Positions 27,760-37,063 of a DNA stretch of 64,000 nucleotides are shown here, in pieces. The position numbers were made by a program, and so were the translations under genes. Below the pieces are notes generated by a model. The model had not been told where the DNA came from. It ran no database searches and was given only the letters and a program-made list of their open reading frames with translations. How positions within the stretch are numbered: the first letter of the stretch is position 1; the number at the start of each line of letters is the position of its first letter. This DNA comes from Streptococcus thoraltensis DSM 12221 (lineage in GTDB: Bacteria; Bacillota; Bacilli; Lactobacillales; Streptococcaceae): assembly GCF_000380145.1 (NCBI RefSeq), contig NZ_KB904586.1, positions 62,001-126,000 of the forward strand. The letters are read 5' to 3'.

Positions 27760-28329
27760 CTATTCTACACGACCAGTTTTAATTGTCTTTTCCTCAATAA
27801 CATCTTTGACTTTGACACTGAAATCAACATCGTGTTCCACGCCAAAGAAGGCTTTGAGTCCAACTTCCAAATCTTTCTTAAGTTTTTCTGTATTCGTAAT
27901 GACATTTGATCGAGGAACAACTTGACCTTTAACATCAACTTTGAATTTTTTCTTGTAAAGATTTGCCGTTACTTTAGGATTTTTCATTAAACCTTCTGAT
28001 TCAACAAGACTCTTGACATAGCCTTCAATTGCTGACTTCTTAAGTTTTAACTTACCTTTGTTGTCGGTAAGCTCAATCTCACTATAACGACGTGGGAAGA
28101 AAATAACGACTACAATCGCAATAATCACGAGTACAAAGAGTACAGTCGCAGCCCATAGAAAATACCTTGATAATAATTCTTGCCAAATGCTATTGACACG
28201 AAAATTGACAGGTAACCAAGATAGAGCTGGAAGACGCAAGATACGCTGATTAAGCAAGATGACATTCCCAAGCACCGTGAGAAGTACAATCCCGACAAGG
28301 CTATACAGAACTTTCCATCCTTTTGCCAT
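27760..28329 (-). CDS. amaP: Alkaline shock response membrane-anchor protein AmaP
   Basis: 189 aa with TM segments at about 7-27 and 57-78, then a basic cytosolic domain of alpha/beta character related to Asp23. In Staphylococcus aureus the homologous protein holds Asp23 at the membrane. Context (two Asp23 proteins, DUF2273, GlsB) fits. Confidence 0.88.
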   Translation of the reverse strand: MAKGWKVLYSLVGIVLLTVLGNVILLNQRILRLPALSWLPVNFRVNSIWQELLSRYFLWAATVLFVLVIIAIVVVIFFPRRYSEIELTDNKGKLKLKKSAIEGYVKSLVESEGLMKNPKVTANLYKKKFKVDVKGQVVPRSNVITNTEKLKKDLEVGLKAFFGVEHDVDFSVKVKDVIEEKTIKTGRVE

Positions 28330-28349
28330 AACTCCTCCTTTATAAAATA

Positions 28350-28595
28350 TTATTTATTTTTTGAAAGCACGAATGATACAACAATGACAACAATCACTGC
28401 CCCAAGGATTGACGGGATAAGTGCCATACCTGCTAAACTAGGTCCCCAAGAACCAAAGAGAGATTGACCAACCCAAGAACCAGCAATACCGGCGAGGATA
28501 TTGGCAATCCAACCCATTGAACCACCTTTTTTAGTAACTGCTCCTGCAATCGCACCAATAAGTGCTCCAACGATAAGTGACCATAAAAATGACAT
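28350..28595 (-). CDS. GlsB/YeaQ/YmgE family membrane protein
   Basis: 81 aa, small glycine-rich membrane protein with the transglycosylase-associated-protein pattern GALIGAIAGAVTKKGGSMGW and a second hydrophobic segment at the end. First gene of the Gls24 operon. Confidence 0.9.
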   Translation of the reverse strand: MSFLWSLIVGALIGAIAGAVTKKGGSMGWIANILAGIAGSWVGQSLFGSWGPSLAGMALIPSILGAVIVVIVVSFVLSKNK

Positions 28596-28937
28596 AATAT
28601 AAACCCTTTCTACTCACATCTCCATGTGAACTAAACAAGATACCTTCATCAAAGTATCATTTTAACAATGCAACAACTTTCTCGAGAAATGGTCTAAGTG
28701 ACCACTTATAAATTAAGTGAGTGTGTATGTTACTTTTTTAGAGATAACACTCAAACAAAGAAAACGTTCTCTATGCTTTTCCAATGGTATTTCTAAAACT
28801 GACCACATTTCATTTAATTTATATTGTTATTATACACTATTACGTCCAGAAAACAATTAATATGCTCTATTTTCAATAAAATTTTTTCAAATGATTGAAT
28901 ATTAGTGTTATAATTTCACTTCTCTACCATATATAAG
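28596..28937 (-). promoter_or_regulatory. Leader and promoter region of the Gls24/Asp23 operon
   Basis: No gene is seen. On the minus strand TTGTTT (fwd 28851-28856), a 16-bp spacer and TATAAT (fwd 28829-28834) form the best promoter, giving a leader of about 225 nt. The leader contains the perfect palindrome TAAGTG-AC-CACTTA (28695-28708). This could be a regulator site or an RNA hairpin. Confidence 0.5.
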
Positions 28938-29705
28938 TCATTTCGACTCTTGAAAAGATTCAAGCAAATCCTTGATGGTACTTGCAACAACTTCCGCAGT
29001 TGGCTCCAAAACTTGATCGCTGTACTGCTTTAAAGGTTGATAATTGCCTACTTGGTAAGCATACAGGGCTTCATTAAAGAGTTCAATATCATTCTTATCA
29101 TTCCCAAAAGCTATATAGGGAAGCAAATCAAGTTCTTTTAGTGCTGCTGCTTTTGAAATCCCTTTAGGTGTAATGTAAAGACACTTTTCATTTTCATGGT
29201 AGGAAACAGTAACATCATCAAAACGTTCAAAATGAACAAGCAAGTCTTCTTCCAAATCAGGATGATTTCCAAGATAAATGACCATTTTAATGGCGTAGGT
29301 CATCTCAGAAAGAGTTACTTCTTTGCCTTGTCCACTCTCATCAACAGAAGAAATAAACGGGATCATTTTTCTCTGAGAGACAGCAAAATTTAAAGCATCG
29401 TCAATGAAATATGGGAGATTGTACTCTTTACAATAAGAAAGAATATCTTTAAAATCCTTTTGCCCTAGATGCCACTTGGTCACCAGTTCCCCCTTATCAT
29501 AAAACAACCCACCATTAAGCCCGATAACTTTTTCCTTTGAAAATTTAGACCCTAGAAGATTTTCGCAATCGCGATAAGATCTAGCTGAAGCAAAAATCAA
29601 ATCGTGACCAGATTCTTTTACTAATTGGAGAGCTTGCAAGATTTTTTCATTGATAGTCTGCCCATCAAAGCATATGGTACCATCAATATCGAAAACAAAT
29701 TTCAT
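28938..29705 (-). CDS. HAD-superfamily phosphatase (Cof-type)
   Basis: 255 aa. HAD motif I DIDGTI at the N-terminus, motif II in FASAR, motif III Lys region, motif IV FGNDKNDIELF. The cap type (IIB, alpha/beta between motifs II and III) is that of Cof/YidA phosphatases acting on sugar phosphates, pyridoxal phosphate or FMN. Substrate unknown. Confidence 0.88.
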   Translation of the reverse strand: MKFVFDIDGTICFDGQTINEKILQALQLVKESGHDLIFASARSYRDCENLLGSKFSKEKVIGLNGGLFYDKGELVTKWHLGQKDFKDILSYCKEYNLPYFIDDALNFAVSQRKMIPFISSVDESGQGKEVTLSEMTYAIKMVIYLGNHPDLEEDLLVHFERFDDVTVSYHENEKCLYITPKGISKAAALKELDLLPYIAFGNDKNDIELFNEALYAYQVGNYQPLKQYSDQVLEPTAEVVASTIKDLLESFQESK

Positions 29706-29841
29706 AGTAATCTTCGTGTCATTTAGCTAATAAAAATTAGCAAAACCAACCTTTCTTACTTTTTACCATTATTGTAAACCTTTTCTTTTCAAAAGACTAC
29801 TATTTTAATGCTTCTGTCCTAAATTATTCGGTTTTACATTC

Positions 29842-29870
29842 AAAAAGAACCTAGTCATCGACTAAGTTCC
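29842..29870 (-). terminator. pcrA terminator
   Basis: GAACTTAGTC / GACTAGGTTC stem with GAT loop followed by TTTTT on the minus strand. Confidence 0.9.
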
Positions 29871-29879
29871 CTTTAATTA

Positions 29880-32183
29880 TTATTTTTTCTCAATGGGGGC
29901 AACTGATGCTAGTAGTTTTTTTAAACCGACTTCTGGAAATTTGATTTTTAATTCCTGAGTTGACCCTGAGCCCGAGACTTCTAAGACAGTGCCGTCTCCC
30001 CATTTTTTATGATAGGCAATATCACCAATTTGCCAATCAACTTCTTCTGATTTAGATTGGCTTGATTTTTTGAATGGTAGTGGCTCCTTAGTTGAGGTGT
30101 AGGGCTGAACTGCAGAACGAGGTTGCGCCTGAGCCTTGCGCTCTTGAAGTGCTTGCGATAGGCTCATACCTTGACCAAATTGGGTCGGTTGATTCTTAGT
30201 GTATTTGACCCCAAAAGAAGAATTTGCCGGTCTCGCCAAGCCTTGGTACTGGAGTAAATCATCTGAAATCTCTCTAAGGAAGCGTGTCGGACGATTATAA
30301 GAGGTCTTACCAAAGAGTGTCCGCGTATTGGCATTGGTCATGAAAAGAACTTCTTCGGCTCGTGTAATGCCAACGTAAGCAAGACGACGTTCTTCTTCCA
30401 ACTCATCTGGGTCTTCTGCTGCTCTAGATAGAGGAAAGACGCCTTCCTCCATACCAATCAGAAAGACAACGGGAAATTCAAGACCTTTGGCAGCATGAAG
30501 TGTCATCAGAGTTACTTCAGCAACTTCTTCTTTTCCATCGTCTGTGTCGGCAATCAGCGCCAAATCATTAAGGAAACGACCGAGTTTGTCAATGCCTGTT
30601 TCATCATCAGAGCCATCCTCATTGGTTTCATCAAAGTTTTTGGTTACGGAGAGAAACTCTTCGATATTTTCAATACGAGCCTGACTTTCCAGAGTGTTCT
30701 GCAATTGCAAAGCTTCTAGGTAGCCGGATTTCTCCAAAACAGCTTCAACCAACTCTGTAATGCTATATTTGTCCAAATCAGCTCGGAGATTTAGGAGCAT
30801 ATTTGCCAAGTCCCATACCGCTTGCGCTGCTTTTCCTTTGATACCTGAAAGCATGATTTGCTCGGAAGCATCGAGTAAACTCATGTTTTGAGTGTTTGCA
30901 AAGGTACGGATTTTTTCTAACGTTCCAGGACCAACACCACGTTTAGGCTCATTGACAATTCGCTCATAGGAAATATTATCAGCCGTATTGGCAATGACAT
31001 TCAAATAAGAAATCACATCGCGAATTTCCTTGCGGCTGTAGAACTTGGTTCCTCCAACCATAGTGTAAGGAATATTGGACTTGAGCAGAGCCTCCTCAAT
31101 AGTACGAGACTGGGCATTTGTCCGATAAAGAACGGCGAAGTCTTTGAAATTCTTATCCATTTCACGCGCCATATTGGAAATAGTTGAAGCGACAAAGACC
31201 GCTTCTTCCTGCTCATTATTTGCGCGATAATAGACCAACTGTTCACCGTCAGCGTTTTGTGTCCAGAGTTTTTTAGGACGGCGATTTCGGTTATTGTTAA
31301 TGACTTCGTTTGCGGCTTGGAGAATTTTCTTGGTCGAGCGATAGTTTTCCTCTAATAAAACAACTTTGGCTTGAGGGTAGTCTTTTTCAAAATCTAAGAT
31401 ATTTTGCATATCGGCGCCACGCCATCCATAAATAGACTGGTCAGCATCCCCAACAACACAAATATTTTTAAAACGTGACGCCAGCAATTTAACTAATTGA
31501 TACTGGGCGTGGTTAGTATCTTGATACTCGTCAACGTGAATGTACTGATAACGTTGTTGGTAGTAGGCAAGGACATCGGGATGTTGGTCGAAAAGACGCA
31601 AAGTCATCATGATTAAATCATCAAAATCCATCGCCTCAGAGCGACGAAGTTCTTCCTGATAGGCTTTGTAGCATTTGGCAACGATTTGCGTGTACATATC
31701 ACCAGCTTGCATCTCATAGGCTTTTTCATCTAACAGATCGTTTTTGGCGTTAGAAATAGTCCCTAGAATAGCCCTCTCATTCCAGTTTTTAGGATCTAAA
31801 TTGAAGTTTTTGAGAATCCGTTTCATGAGCGTGCGTTGTTCACCAGGATCGACGATGGTAAAGTTGCGGTTGTAACCAATATGATCAGCCTCACGACGCA
31901 AAATACGCACACACATGGAGTGGAAAGTAGCTATTAAAGTATCTTGAGTTGCTGGATTAAGAGCCATAGCACGCTCTCTCATCTCACGCGCAGCTTTATT
32001 GGTAAAGGTAATGGCTAAAATATTCCAAGGATTAACAAATTTCTCATCGATCAAATAGGCAATACGATGTGTCAAAACTCTCGTTTTACCAGATCCCGCC
32101 CCTGCCATAATTAAAAGCGGTCCTTCTGTAGTTTGTACCGCTTCTGCTTGACGATCATTCATTCCATTCAATAAAGGATTCAT
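29880..32183 (-). CDS. pcrA: ATP-dependent DNA helicase PcrA (UvrD/Rep family)
   Basis: 3'-5' superfamily 1A helicase for excision repair, RecA displacement and plasmid replication. 767 aa. Walker A MAGAGSGKT (about 27-35), motif II VDEYQDTN, motif III GDADQSIYGWRGAD, motif IV/V LMTLHAAKGLEFP, motif VI YVGITRAEE. The C-terminal tail ends in a Tudor-like RNA-polymerase-binding domain with WQIGDIAYHKKWGDG. Complete. Confidence 0.97.
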   Translation of the reverse strand: MNPLLNGMNDRQAEAVQTTEGPLLIMAGAGSGKTRVLTHRIAYLIDEKFVNPWNILAITFTNKAAREMRERAMALNPATQDTLIATFHSMCVRILRREADHIGYNRNFTIVDPGEQRTLMKRILKNFNLDPKNWNERAILGTISNAKNDLLDEKAYEMQAGDMYTQIVAKCYKAYQEELRRSEAMDFDDLIMMTLRLFDQHPDVLAYYQQRYQYIHVDEYQDTNHAQYQLVKLLASRFKNICVVGDADQSIYGWRGADMQNILDFEKDYPQAKVVLLEENYRSTKKILQAANEVINNNRNRRPKKLWTQNADGEQLVYYRANNEQEEAVFVASTISNMAREMDKNFKDFAVLYRTNAQSRTIEEALLKSNIPYTMVGGTKFYSRKEIRDVISYLNVIANTADNISYERIVNEPKRGVGPGTLEKIRTFANTQNMSLLDASEQIMLSGIKGKAAQAVWDLANMLLNLRADLDKYSITELVEAVLEKSGYLEALQLQNTLESQARIENIEEFLSVTKNFDETNEDGSDDETGIDKLGRFLNDLALIADTDDGKEEVAEVTLMTLHAAKGLEFPVVFLIGMEEGVFPLSRAAEDPDELEEERRLAYVGITRAEEVLFMTNANTRTLFGKTSYNRPTRFLREISDDLLQYQGLARPANSSFGVKYTKNQPTQFGQGMSLSQALQERKAQAQPRSAVQPYTSTKEPLPFKKSSQSKSEEVDWQIGDIAYHKKWGDGTVLEVSGSGSTQELKIKFPEVGLKKLLASVAPIEKK

Positions 32184-32323
32184 AAGGTCCTCTTTCTTTT
32201 TGTAAAATCATTTAATATTTTACCATTTTTAGCTTGTAAAATCTCTTAAAAATTTTCCACTCTTCCTAACATCCTTGTATTGTTCGGCTTCTATGTTATT
32301 TTTAAATTTTCCTAAAAATACAC

Positions 32324-32352
32324 TTGACAAGTCATATAGATTAGATTATGAT
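32324..32352 (+). promoter_or_regulatory. Promoter of the glycine riboswitch-agcS transcript
   Basis: TTGACA (32324-32329), 17-bp spacer, TATGAT (32347-32352). Transcription should start near 32359, just before the riboswitch. Confidence 0.9.
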
Positions 32353-32384
32353 AAATCAAAATAATATATACCGAAAGATGTTAA

Positions 32385-32548
32385 TCAGGAGAAGATAGTC
32401 TGACAACTATCGCCGAAGGAGTTAAACTCTCAGGTACCTCTTAAGAGGTGGGACTGGTATACTGACGGACTTCTGGAGAGACCTCTTTAGTGAGGCGCCG
32501 AAGGGGCAAGGCAATGCCCAATCTCTCAGGCAAAAGGACAGAAGGCAA
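32385..32548 (+). ncRNA. Tandem glycine riboswitch
   Basis: Two glycine aptamers in series. Aptamer 1 has the core CGCCGAAGGAG...CTCTCAGGTACC and ends with GGACTG. Aptamer 2 opens with CTGGAGAGACC and repeats the core GCGCCGAAGGGGCAAG...AATCTCTCAGGCAAAAGGACAGA. This is the conserved gcvT-type motif. It is followed by a perfect terminator hairpin and then by an AgcS symporter gene, so glycine likely controls import or export of glycine/alanine. ON or OFF behaviour cannot be decided by eye. Confidence 0.96.
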
Positions 32549-32633
32549 AGACCAAATGAAACAAACCTGTTTTTTAGGTTCTGTTTTGTGACGGCTTTTT
32601 AGCTATCATCGTCTATTACGTTAGTAACCATAC

Positions 32634-32660
32634 AACCATCTCAGTAGAGATGGTTTTTTC
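32634..32660 (+). terminator. Riboswitch expression-platform terminator
   Basis: Perfect 9-bp stem AACCATCTC / GAGATGGTT, loop AGTA, then a T-run. It lies between the aptamers and the first agcS start, as expected for transcriptional control. Confidence 0.85.
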
Positions 32661-32708
32661 GTATCTTACTTTTGTTTAATAGACGCTCTATCGGTTAAGG
32701 AGTTTGTT

Positions 32709-34034
32709 ATGATTGCTTTTTTCTCTCAGCTAGATAGTTTGGTTTGGGGACCACCCCTCCTTATTCTTTTAGTCGGTACGGGGATTTACCTTTCAGCCAG
32801 ATTGAACCTCATTCAGATCACTAAGTTACCAAAAGCCATTAAACTCATTTTTACTGATGATAGGGGGGAAGGCGACATTTCCAGCTTCGCAGCTCTGGCA
32901 ACTGCCTTAGCCGCAACAGTTGGGACAGGAAATATCGTCGGTGTGGCGACTGCTATTAAAAGTGGTGGTCCTGGTGCTCTTTTTTGGATGTGGGTAGCTG
33001 CTTTCTTTGGTATGGCCACCAAATACGCTGAAGGTCTTCTTGCGATTAAATACCGCAGCAAGGATGCTAATGGTGAAGTCTCTGGTGGACCAATGCACTA
33101 TATCATAAACGGAATGGGACACCAATGGAAACCTTTAGCCATCTTCTTTGCTGTCGCCGGTGTCTTAGTTGCTTGGTTTGGTATCGGAACCTTTACGCAG
33201 GTCAATTCTATTACGTCTTCTTTGGAAAATAGTTTTGGTGTTTCACCTAAACTGGTTAGCCCTATTTTAGGTGTCTTGACCGCCCTCATTATCTTCGGTG
33301 GAATTCAGTCAATCTCAAAAATTTCAGAAAAAGTTGTGCCTTTTATGGCAGGACTTTACATTATGGCTGCCTTATTAGTTATTACCTTCCATTACAAAAA
33401 TGTTCCTGCCACCGTCTCACTTGTTTTTACCTCAGCCTTTACTAAAACCGCTGCTGTCGGTGGTTTCACAGGTACCGTGGTAAAAGAAGCCATCCAAAAA
33501 GGGATCGCGCGTGGGGTTTTCTCAAACGAATCTGGACTAGGTTCAGCACCAATCGCTGCTGCCGCTGCTAAAACAGACGAACCTGTTGAACAGGGATTAA
33601 TTTCAATGACAGGTACCTTTATAGACACCATTATTATCTGTACTCTAACGGGGTTAACGATATTAGTAACCGGTCAATGGACAACGTCTCTTGATGGCGC
33701 TCCTCTTACCCAAGCTGCCTTTGCTGAAATTTTCGGTCAATGGGGAATTCTGGCTTTAACTATCTCGCTTGTACTCTTTGCTTTCACTACAATTCTTGGT
33801 TGGTCTTATTATGGTGAGCGTTGTTTTGAATTTTTATTTGGTGTAAAATATCTACCACTATATCGTTTGATTTTCGTTATCATGGTTAGTCTTGGTGGTT
33901 TTCTCAGCCTTGATCTGATTTGGATTTTGGCTGACATCGTTAACGGTCTCATGGCAATCCCTAACTTAATCGCACTTTTAGCGCTTTCTCCAATCATCAT
34001 TAAGGAAACAAATCGTTATTTTACTAAAAACTAA
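32709..34034 (+). CDS. Sodium:alanine/glycine symporter (AgcS family), riboswitch-controlled copy
   Basis: 441-aa integral membrane transporter with about 10-11 TM segments. AGCS signature near residues 70-85 (ATVGTGNIVGVATAIKSGG) and a second conserved block GVFSNESGLGSAPIAAAAAKT. ATG follows AAGGAG. It is preceded by a tandem glycine riboswitch, so glycine is the likely substrate or signal. Its downstream neighbour is a close paralogue with its own promoter. Confidence 0.94.
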   Translation: MIAFFSQLDSLVWGPPLLILLVGTGIYLSARLNLIQITKLPKAIKLIFTDDRGEGDISSFAALATALAATVGTGNIVGVATAIKSGGPGALFWMWVAAFFGMATKYAEGLLAIKYRSKDANGEVSGGPMHYIINGMGHQWKPLAIFFAVAGVLVAWFGIGTFTQVNSITSSLENSFGVSPKLVSPILGVLTALIIFGGIQSISKISEKVVPFMAGLYIMAALLVITFHYKNVPATVSLVFTSAFTKTAAVGGFTGTVVKEAIQKGIARGVFSNESGLGSAPIAAAAAKTDEPVEQGLISMTGTFIDTIIICTLTGLTILVTGQWTTSLDGAPLTQAAFAEIFGQWGILALTISLVLFAFTTILGWSYYGERCFEFLFGVKYLPLYRLIFVIMVSLGGFLSLDLIWILADIVNGLMAIPNLIALLALSPIIIKETNRYFTKN

Positions 34035-34069
34035 CTGACACTACCTATTGTCTATAGTGTTTTCTCTAT

Positions 34070-34099
34070 TTGACAAAACATTTCAAGTCACTATATAAT
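34070..34099 (+). promoter_or_regulatory. Promoter of the second agcS gene
   Basis: TTGACA (34070-34075), 18-bp spacer, TATAAT (34094-34099). A weak ACACTA...TAGTGT hairpin with a T4 run lies just upstream and may end the first agcS transcript. Confidence 0.85.
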
Positions 34100-34166
34100 A
34101 GACAGCGGCAATTTATAAAATTTTTGCAATAATCATTAATAATCATTATAGAAAGAAAAAACAGAC

Positions 34167-35498
34167 ATGCACGAATTACTTTCATCTATTGATGGATACG
34201 TTTGGGGACCTCCGTTACTAATCCTTTTGGTTGGAACTGGTATCTTCCTTTCCAGCCGACTTGGATTTATTCAAATTTTCAAACTCCCCACTGCTCTTAA
34301 ACTGATTTTTTCAGACGATAGTAATGGTGATGGAGACATCTCCAGTTTCGCTGCTTTGACAACCGCACTTGCTGCAACAGTAGGTACTGGTAACATTGTT
34401 GGTGTTGCTACTGCTATTAAACTTGGTGGACCAGGAGCTCTCTTTTGGATGTGGGTAGCTGCCTTCTTTGGAATGGCAACCAAATACGCTGAAGGACTCC
34501 TTGCTATCAAATATCGTATCACAGACGAAAATGGGGAAAAAGCCGGTGGGCCAATGTACTACATCACCAATGGTTTGGGACAAAAATGGAAATGGCTAGC
34601 GGTTATCTTCTCAATCTTTGGATCTATGGTGGCTCTTCTAGGATCAGGTACATTTACACAAGTCAATTCCATTACAGATTCACTTAAAAACACTGTTGGC
34701 GTTTCGCCACAAATTATTAGTCCTATCTTAGCTGTGCTTGTAGCCGTCATTATCTTTGGTGGGATTCAATCCATTTCAAAAGTCTCTGAAAAACTGGTTC
34801 CCTTTATGGCAGGCATTTACATCTTGGCTGCTATTGTGGTTATCATTTTCCACGCTGACAACTTTATTCCAAGTATCATCCTTATTTTCAAATCAGCCTT
34901 CACAGGGCAAGCTGCTCTGGGTGGGTTTGCAGGTGCGGGTTTCATGTTAGCCATTCAATCAGGAGTGGCTCGTGGGGTCTTCTCTAATGAATCTGGTTTG
35001 GGTTCTGCTCCTATTGCCGCAGCTGCTGCTCGTACCAATGAACCCGTTGAACAGGGATTGATTTCAATGACAGGTACCTTTATTGATACCATCATTATTT
35101 GTAGCTTAACTGGTTTGAGCATTATCGTTACAGATGGTTGGTCAACTGATTTAAATGGCGCCATCTTAACACAATTTGCTTTTGAACAAGTTTTCGGTAA
35201 TATTGGTCAAATCGCTTTGACTATTAGTCTTGTACTGTTTGCCTTTACCACAATCCTTGGCTGGTCATACTACGGAGAGCGCTGTTTCGAATTCCTCTTT
35301 GGTGGTAAATCAATCATTGTCTATCGCATTTTGTATGTTATCATGATTGCTCTTGGTGGCTATATCAGTCTTGAAACTATCTGGGTTTTAGCAGATATTG
35401 TTAACGGTCTTATGGCCTTCCCTAACTTGATAGCATTGCTTGGCTTATCGCCTATTATCGTCAGTGAAACTAAGAAATATTTCACTAAACAAAAATAA
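34167..35498 (+). CDS. Sodium:alanine/glycine symporter (AgcS family), second copy
   Basis: 443 aa, colinear with the preceding gene and identical to it over long stretches (GALFWMWVAAFFGMATKYAE occurs in both). Same signature blocks ATVGTGNIVGVATAIKLGG and GVFSNESGLGSAPIAAAAA. It lacks a riboswitch and has its own TTGACA/TATAAT promoter, so the tandem copies are probably regulated differently. Ribosome site is a weak AGAAAG tract. Confidence 0.93.
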   Translation: MHELLSSIDGYVWGPPLLILLVGTGIFLSSRLGFIQIFKLPTALKLIFSDDSNGDGDISSFAALTTALAATVGTGNIVGVATAIKLGGPGALFWMWVAAFFGMATKYAEGLLAIKYRITDENGEKAGGPMYYITNGLGQKWKWLAVIFSIFGSMVALLGSGTFTQVNSITDSLKNTVGVSPQIISPILAVLVAVIIFGGIQSISKVSEKLVPFMAGIYILAAIVVIIFHADNFIPSIILIFKSAFTGQAALGGFAGAGFMLAIQSGVARGVFSNESGLGSAPIAAAAARTNEPVEQGLISMTGTFIDTIIICSLTGLSIIVTDGWSTDLNGAILTQFAFEQVFGNIGQIALTISLVLFAFTTILGWSYYGERCFEFLFGGKSIIVYRILYVIMIALGGYISLETIWVLADIVNGLMAFPNLIALLGLSPIIVSETKKYFTKQK

Positions 35499-35504
35499 GA
35501 AGTA

Positions 35505-35530
35505 AACATCAGAAAACTGGTGTTTTTCTT
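35505..35530 (+). terminator. Second agcS terminator
   Basis: AACATCAG / CTGGTGTT stem, AAAA loop, then TTT; just after the stop codon. Confidence 0.8.
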
Positions 35531-35534
35531 ATGC

Positions 35535-35540
35535 TATAAT
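35535..35540 (+). promoter_or_regulatory. Extended -10 promoter of the cation-efflux gene
   Basis: TGCTATAAT (TATAAT at 35535-35540) about 30 nt before the ATG at 35571, which has AGAGGAG upstream. Confidence 0.7.
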
Positions 35541-35570
35541 GGTTAAGTTAAGAAAAATAGAGGAGCTTTC

Positions 35571-36767
35571 ATGTCACATCCTTCTGAAAATTTACGATTG
35601 GCCAAACGAGGTCCTATCCTTAGCATTTCTGCTTATATCGTCCTTACCATCGGAAAACTAATTTCCGGTTACTGGCTTGATTCATCATCATTAATCGCCG
35701 ATGGTTTTAATAACCTATCTGATATCGTCGGAAACGTTACCCTCTTAATTGGACTCCACCTAGCCAGTCAACCAGCGGATGAAAACCACCGCTTTGGTCA
35801 CTGGAAGATTGAAGACCTTTCCAGCCTCATTACATCTTTCATCATGTTTTTAGTTGGTTTTCAAGTGTTAATCCAAACCATCCAAAAAATCATCTCAGGA
35901 AAAGAAACTGCCATCGATCCCCTTGGTGCTATTGTTGGCGTTATTTCAGCCTTTGTTATGTTTGGTGTTTATTTTTACAATAAATCCCTTTCCAAAAAAG
36001 TAAAATCTAGCGCCCTAGTGGCCGCCTCAAAAGATAACCTCTCTGATGCTCTTACTTCTTTAGGAACTTCTGTCGCCATTATCGCGACCTCCCTAAATTT
36101 TCCTATTATTGATAAATTAGTCGCTGTTATTATCACATGCTTTATCCTAAGGACAGCCTACGAGATATTTATGGAGGCGACATTTAGCCTTTCTGATGGT
36201 TTTGATCAGTCCCAACTTAAGAAATATGAAGCAGCCATCTTAGAAATTCCCAAAATAGCTGCAGTCAAATCACAACGTGGCCGGACATACGGTAGTAATA
36301 TTTATCTAGATATTGTCCTAGAAATGAATCCAGACCTTTCTGTCTATGAAAGTCATGACATTACAGAACAAGTTGAAAAAATGCTCAGTGAACGATTCTC
36401 AGTGTATGATATAGATATTCATGTAGAACCCGCTGCTATTCCTGAGGATGAAATTTTTGGAAATGTGGTTAAAAAACTATACAAAAATGAAATGATCATT
36501 CTTTCCAAGATTCCAGATTTTGAACAATACATCTCTGAAGATTTCTTTACTATCGAAGCTGATGGGCAAGCTCTTAACAAGGCCCAAGTTATTGATAAGA
36601 AAATCTTTTACCCTGCCAACTTCACCAACTTCCAAGTTAAAAACATCAGTCAAAAAACTAAATTACTGACCTACACTCTGGAAAACAAACAGCACATGAG
36701 CCTCTGGCGGCGTAAAGAAAAATGGTATCTAATCTACCACCAAATCACAAAAATAGATGACAATTAA
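35571..36767 (+). CDS. Cation diffusion facilitator (Mn/Zn efflux type)
   Basis: 398 aa, longer than the usual 290-330-aa CDF because of about 100 extra C-terminal residues. Six TM segments in the first 210 residues; the metal site is visible as DSSSLIADGFNNLSD (TM2) and SKDNLSDALTSLG (TM5), i.e. Asp-xxx-Asn/Asp arrangements that in streptococcal MntE-like proteins favour Mn. The cytoplasmic dimerisation domain (about 215-290) has the expected GRTYGSNIYLDIVLE stretch. The extra tail (about 295-398) has no motif recognised. Confidence 0.9.
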   Translation: MSHPSENLRLAKRGPILSISAYIVLTIGKLISGYWLDSSSLIADGFNNLSDIVGNVTLLIGLHLASQPADENHRFGHWKIEDLSSLITSFIMFLVGFQVLIQTIQKIISGKETAIDPLGAIVGVISAFVMFGVYFYNKSLSKKVKSSALVAASKDNLSDALTSLGTSVAIIATSLNFPIIDKLVAVIITCFILRTAYEIFMEATFSLSDGFDQSQLKKYEAAILEIPKIAAVKSQRGRTYGSNIYLDIVLEMNPDLSVYESHDITEQVEKMLSERFSVYDIDIHVEPAAIPEDEIFGNVVKKLYKNEMIILSKIPDFEQYISEDFFTIEADGQALNKAQVIDKKIFYPANFTNFQVKNISQKTKLLTYTLENKQHMSLWRRKEKWYLIYHQITKIDDN

Positions 36768-36770
36768 AAA

Positions 36771-36803
36771 AGTGAAGCTGAATCTTATCAGCTTCACTTT
36801 TTT
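36771..36803 (+). terminator. Terminator of the cation-efflux gene
   Basis: Perfect 11-bp stem AGTGAAGCTGA / TCAGCTTCACT, 6-nt loop, T6 run; A-run on the other side makes it bidirectional. Confidence 0.95.
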
Positions 36804-36830
36804 AGTATTTCTTTTACATTGTTGTACTAA

Positions 36831-37032
36831 TATAGTCGAATGAATTAACTGTCAAACAAGGAACTAAGACGCGAGCAGTACTTAACTACGGCAAGTTGAA
36901 AGTAACAATGTTTCAAAGTTAATTCAAAAGACTAAACTATCAGCTTAGGTAGCGCCAATGAAGATAGAACTGAGCTTCATAAAATCAAGGCAACAAGATC
37001 TGAATTTGATTTTCAAAACGGATGACATTCTA
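36831..37032 (+). repeat. Short outer repeat (copy C) followed by a degenerate inner-element fragment
   Basis: 36831-36934 is an uninterrupted short form of the outer element: TATAGTCGAATGAATTAAC at the left, AATTCAAAAGACTA at the right, about 104 bp, with the central AGTACTTAACTACGGCAAG uninterrupted. Directly after it, 36945-37032 resembles about 80 bp of the inner element in reverse orientation (ends TTTGATTTTC). Confidence 0.8.
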
Positions 37033-37063
37033 GATTGTTCGTGGCGTTTATTTTCTTGTTGAT

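Noticed and set aside
32590-32600. Second terminator in the riboswitch expression platform (TTTTTT run near 32570 and 32596)
   Set aside because: The small AACCT/AGGTT hairpin there is weak and not followed by a T-run in the right place; the perfect hairpin at 32634-32660 is the better terminator.
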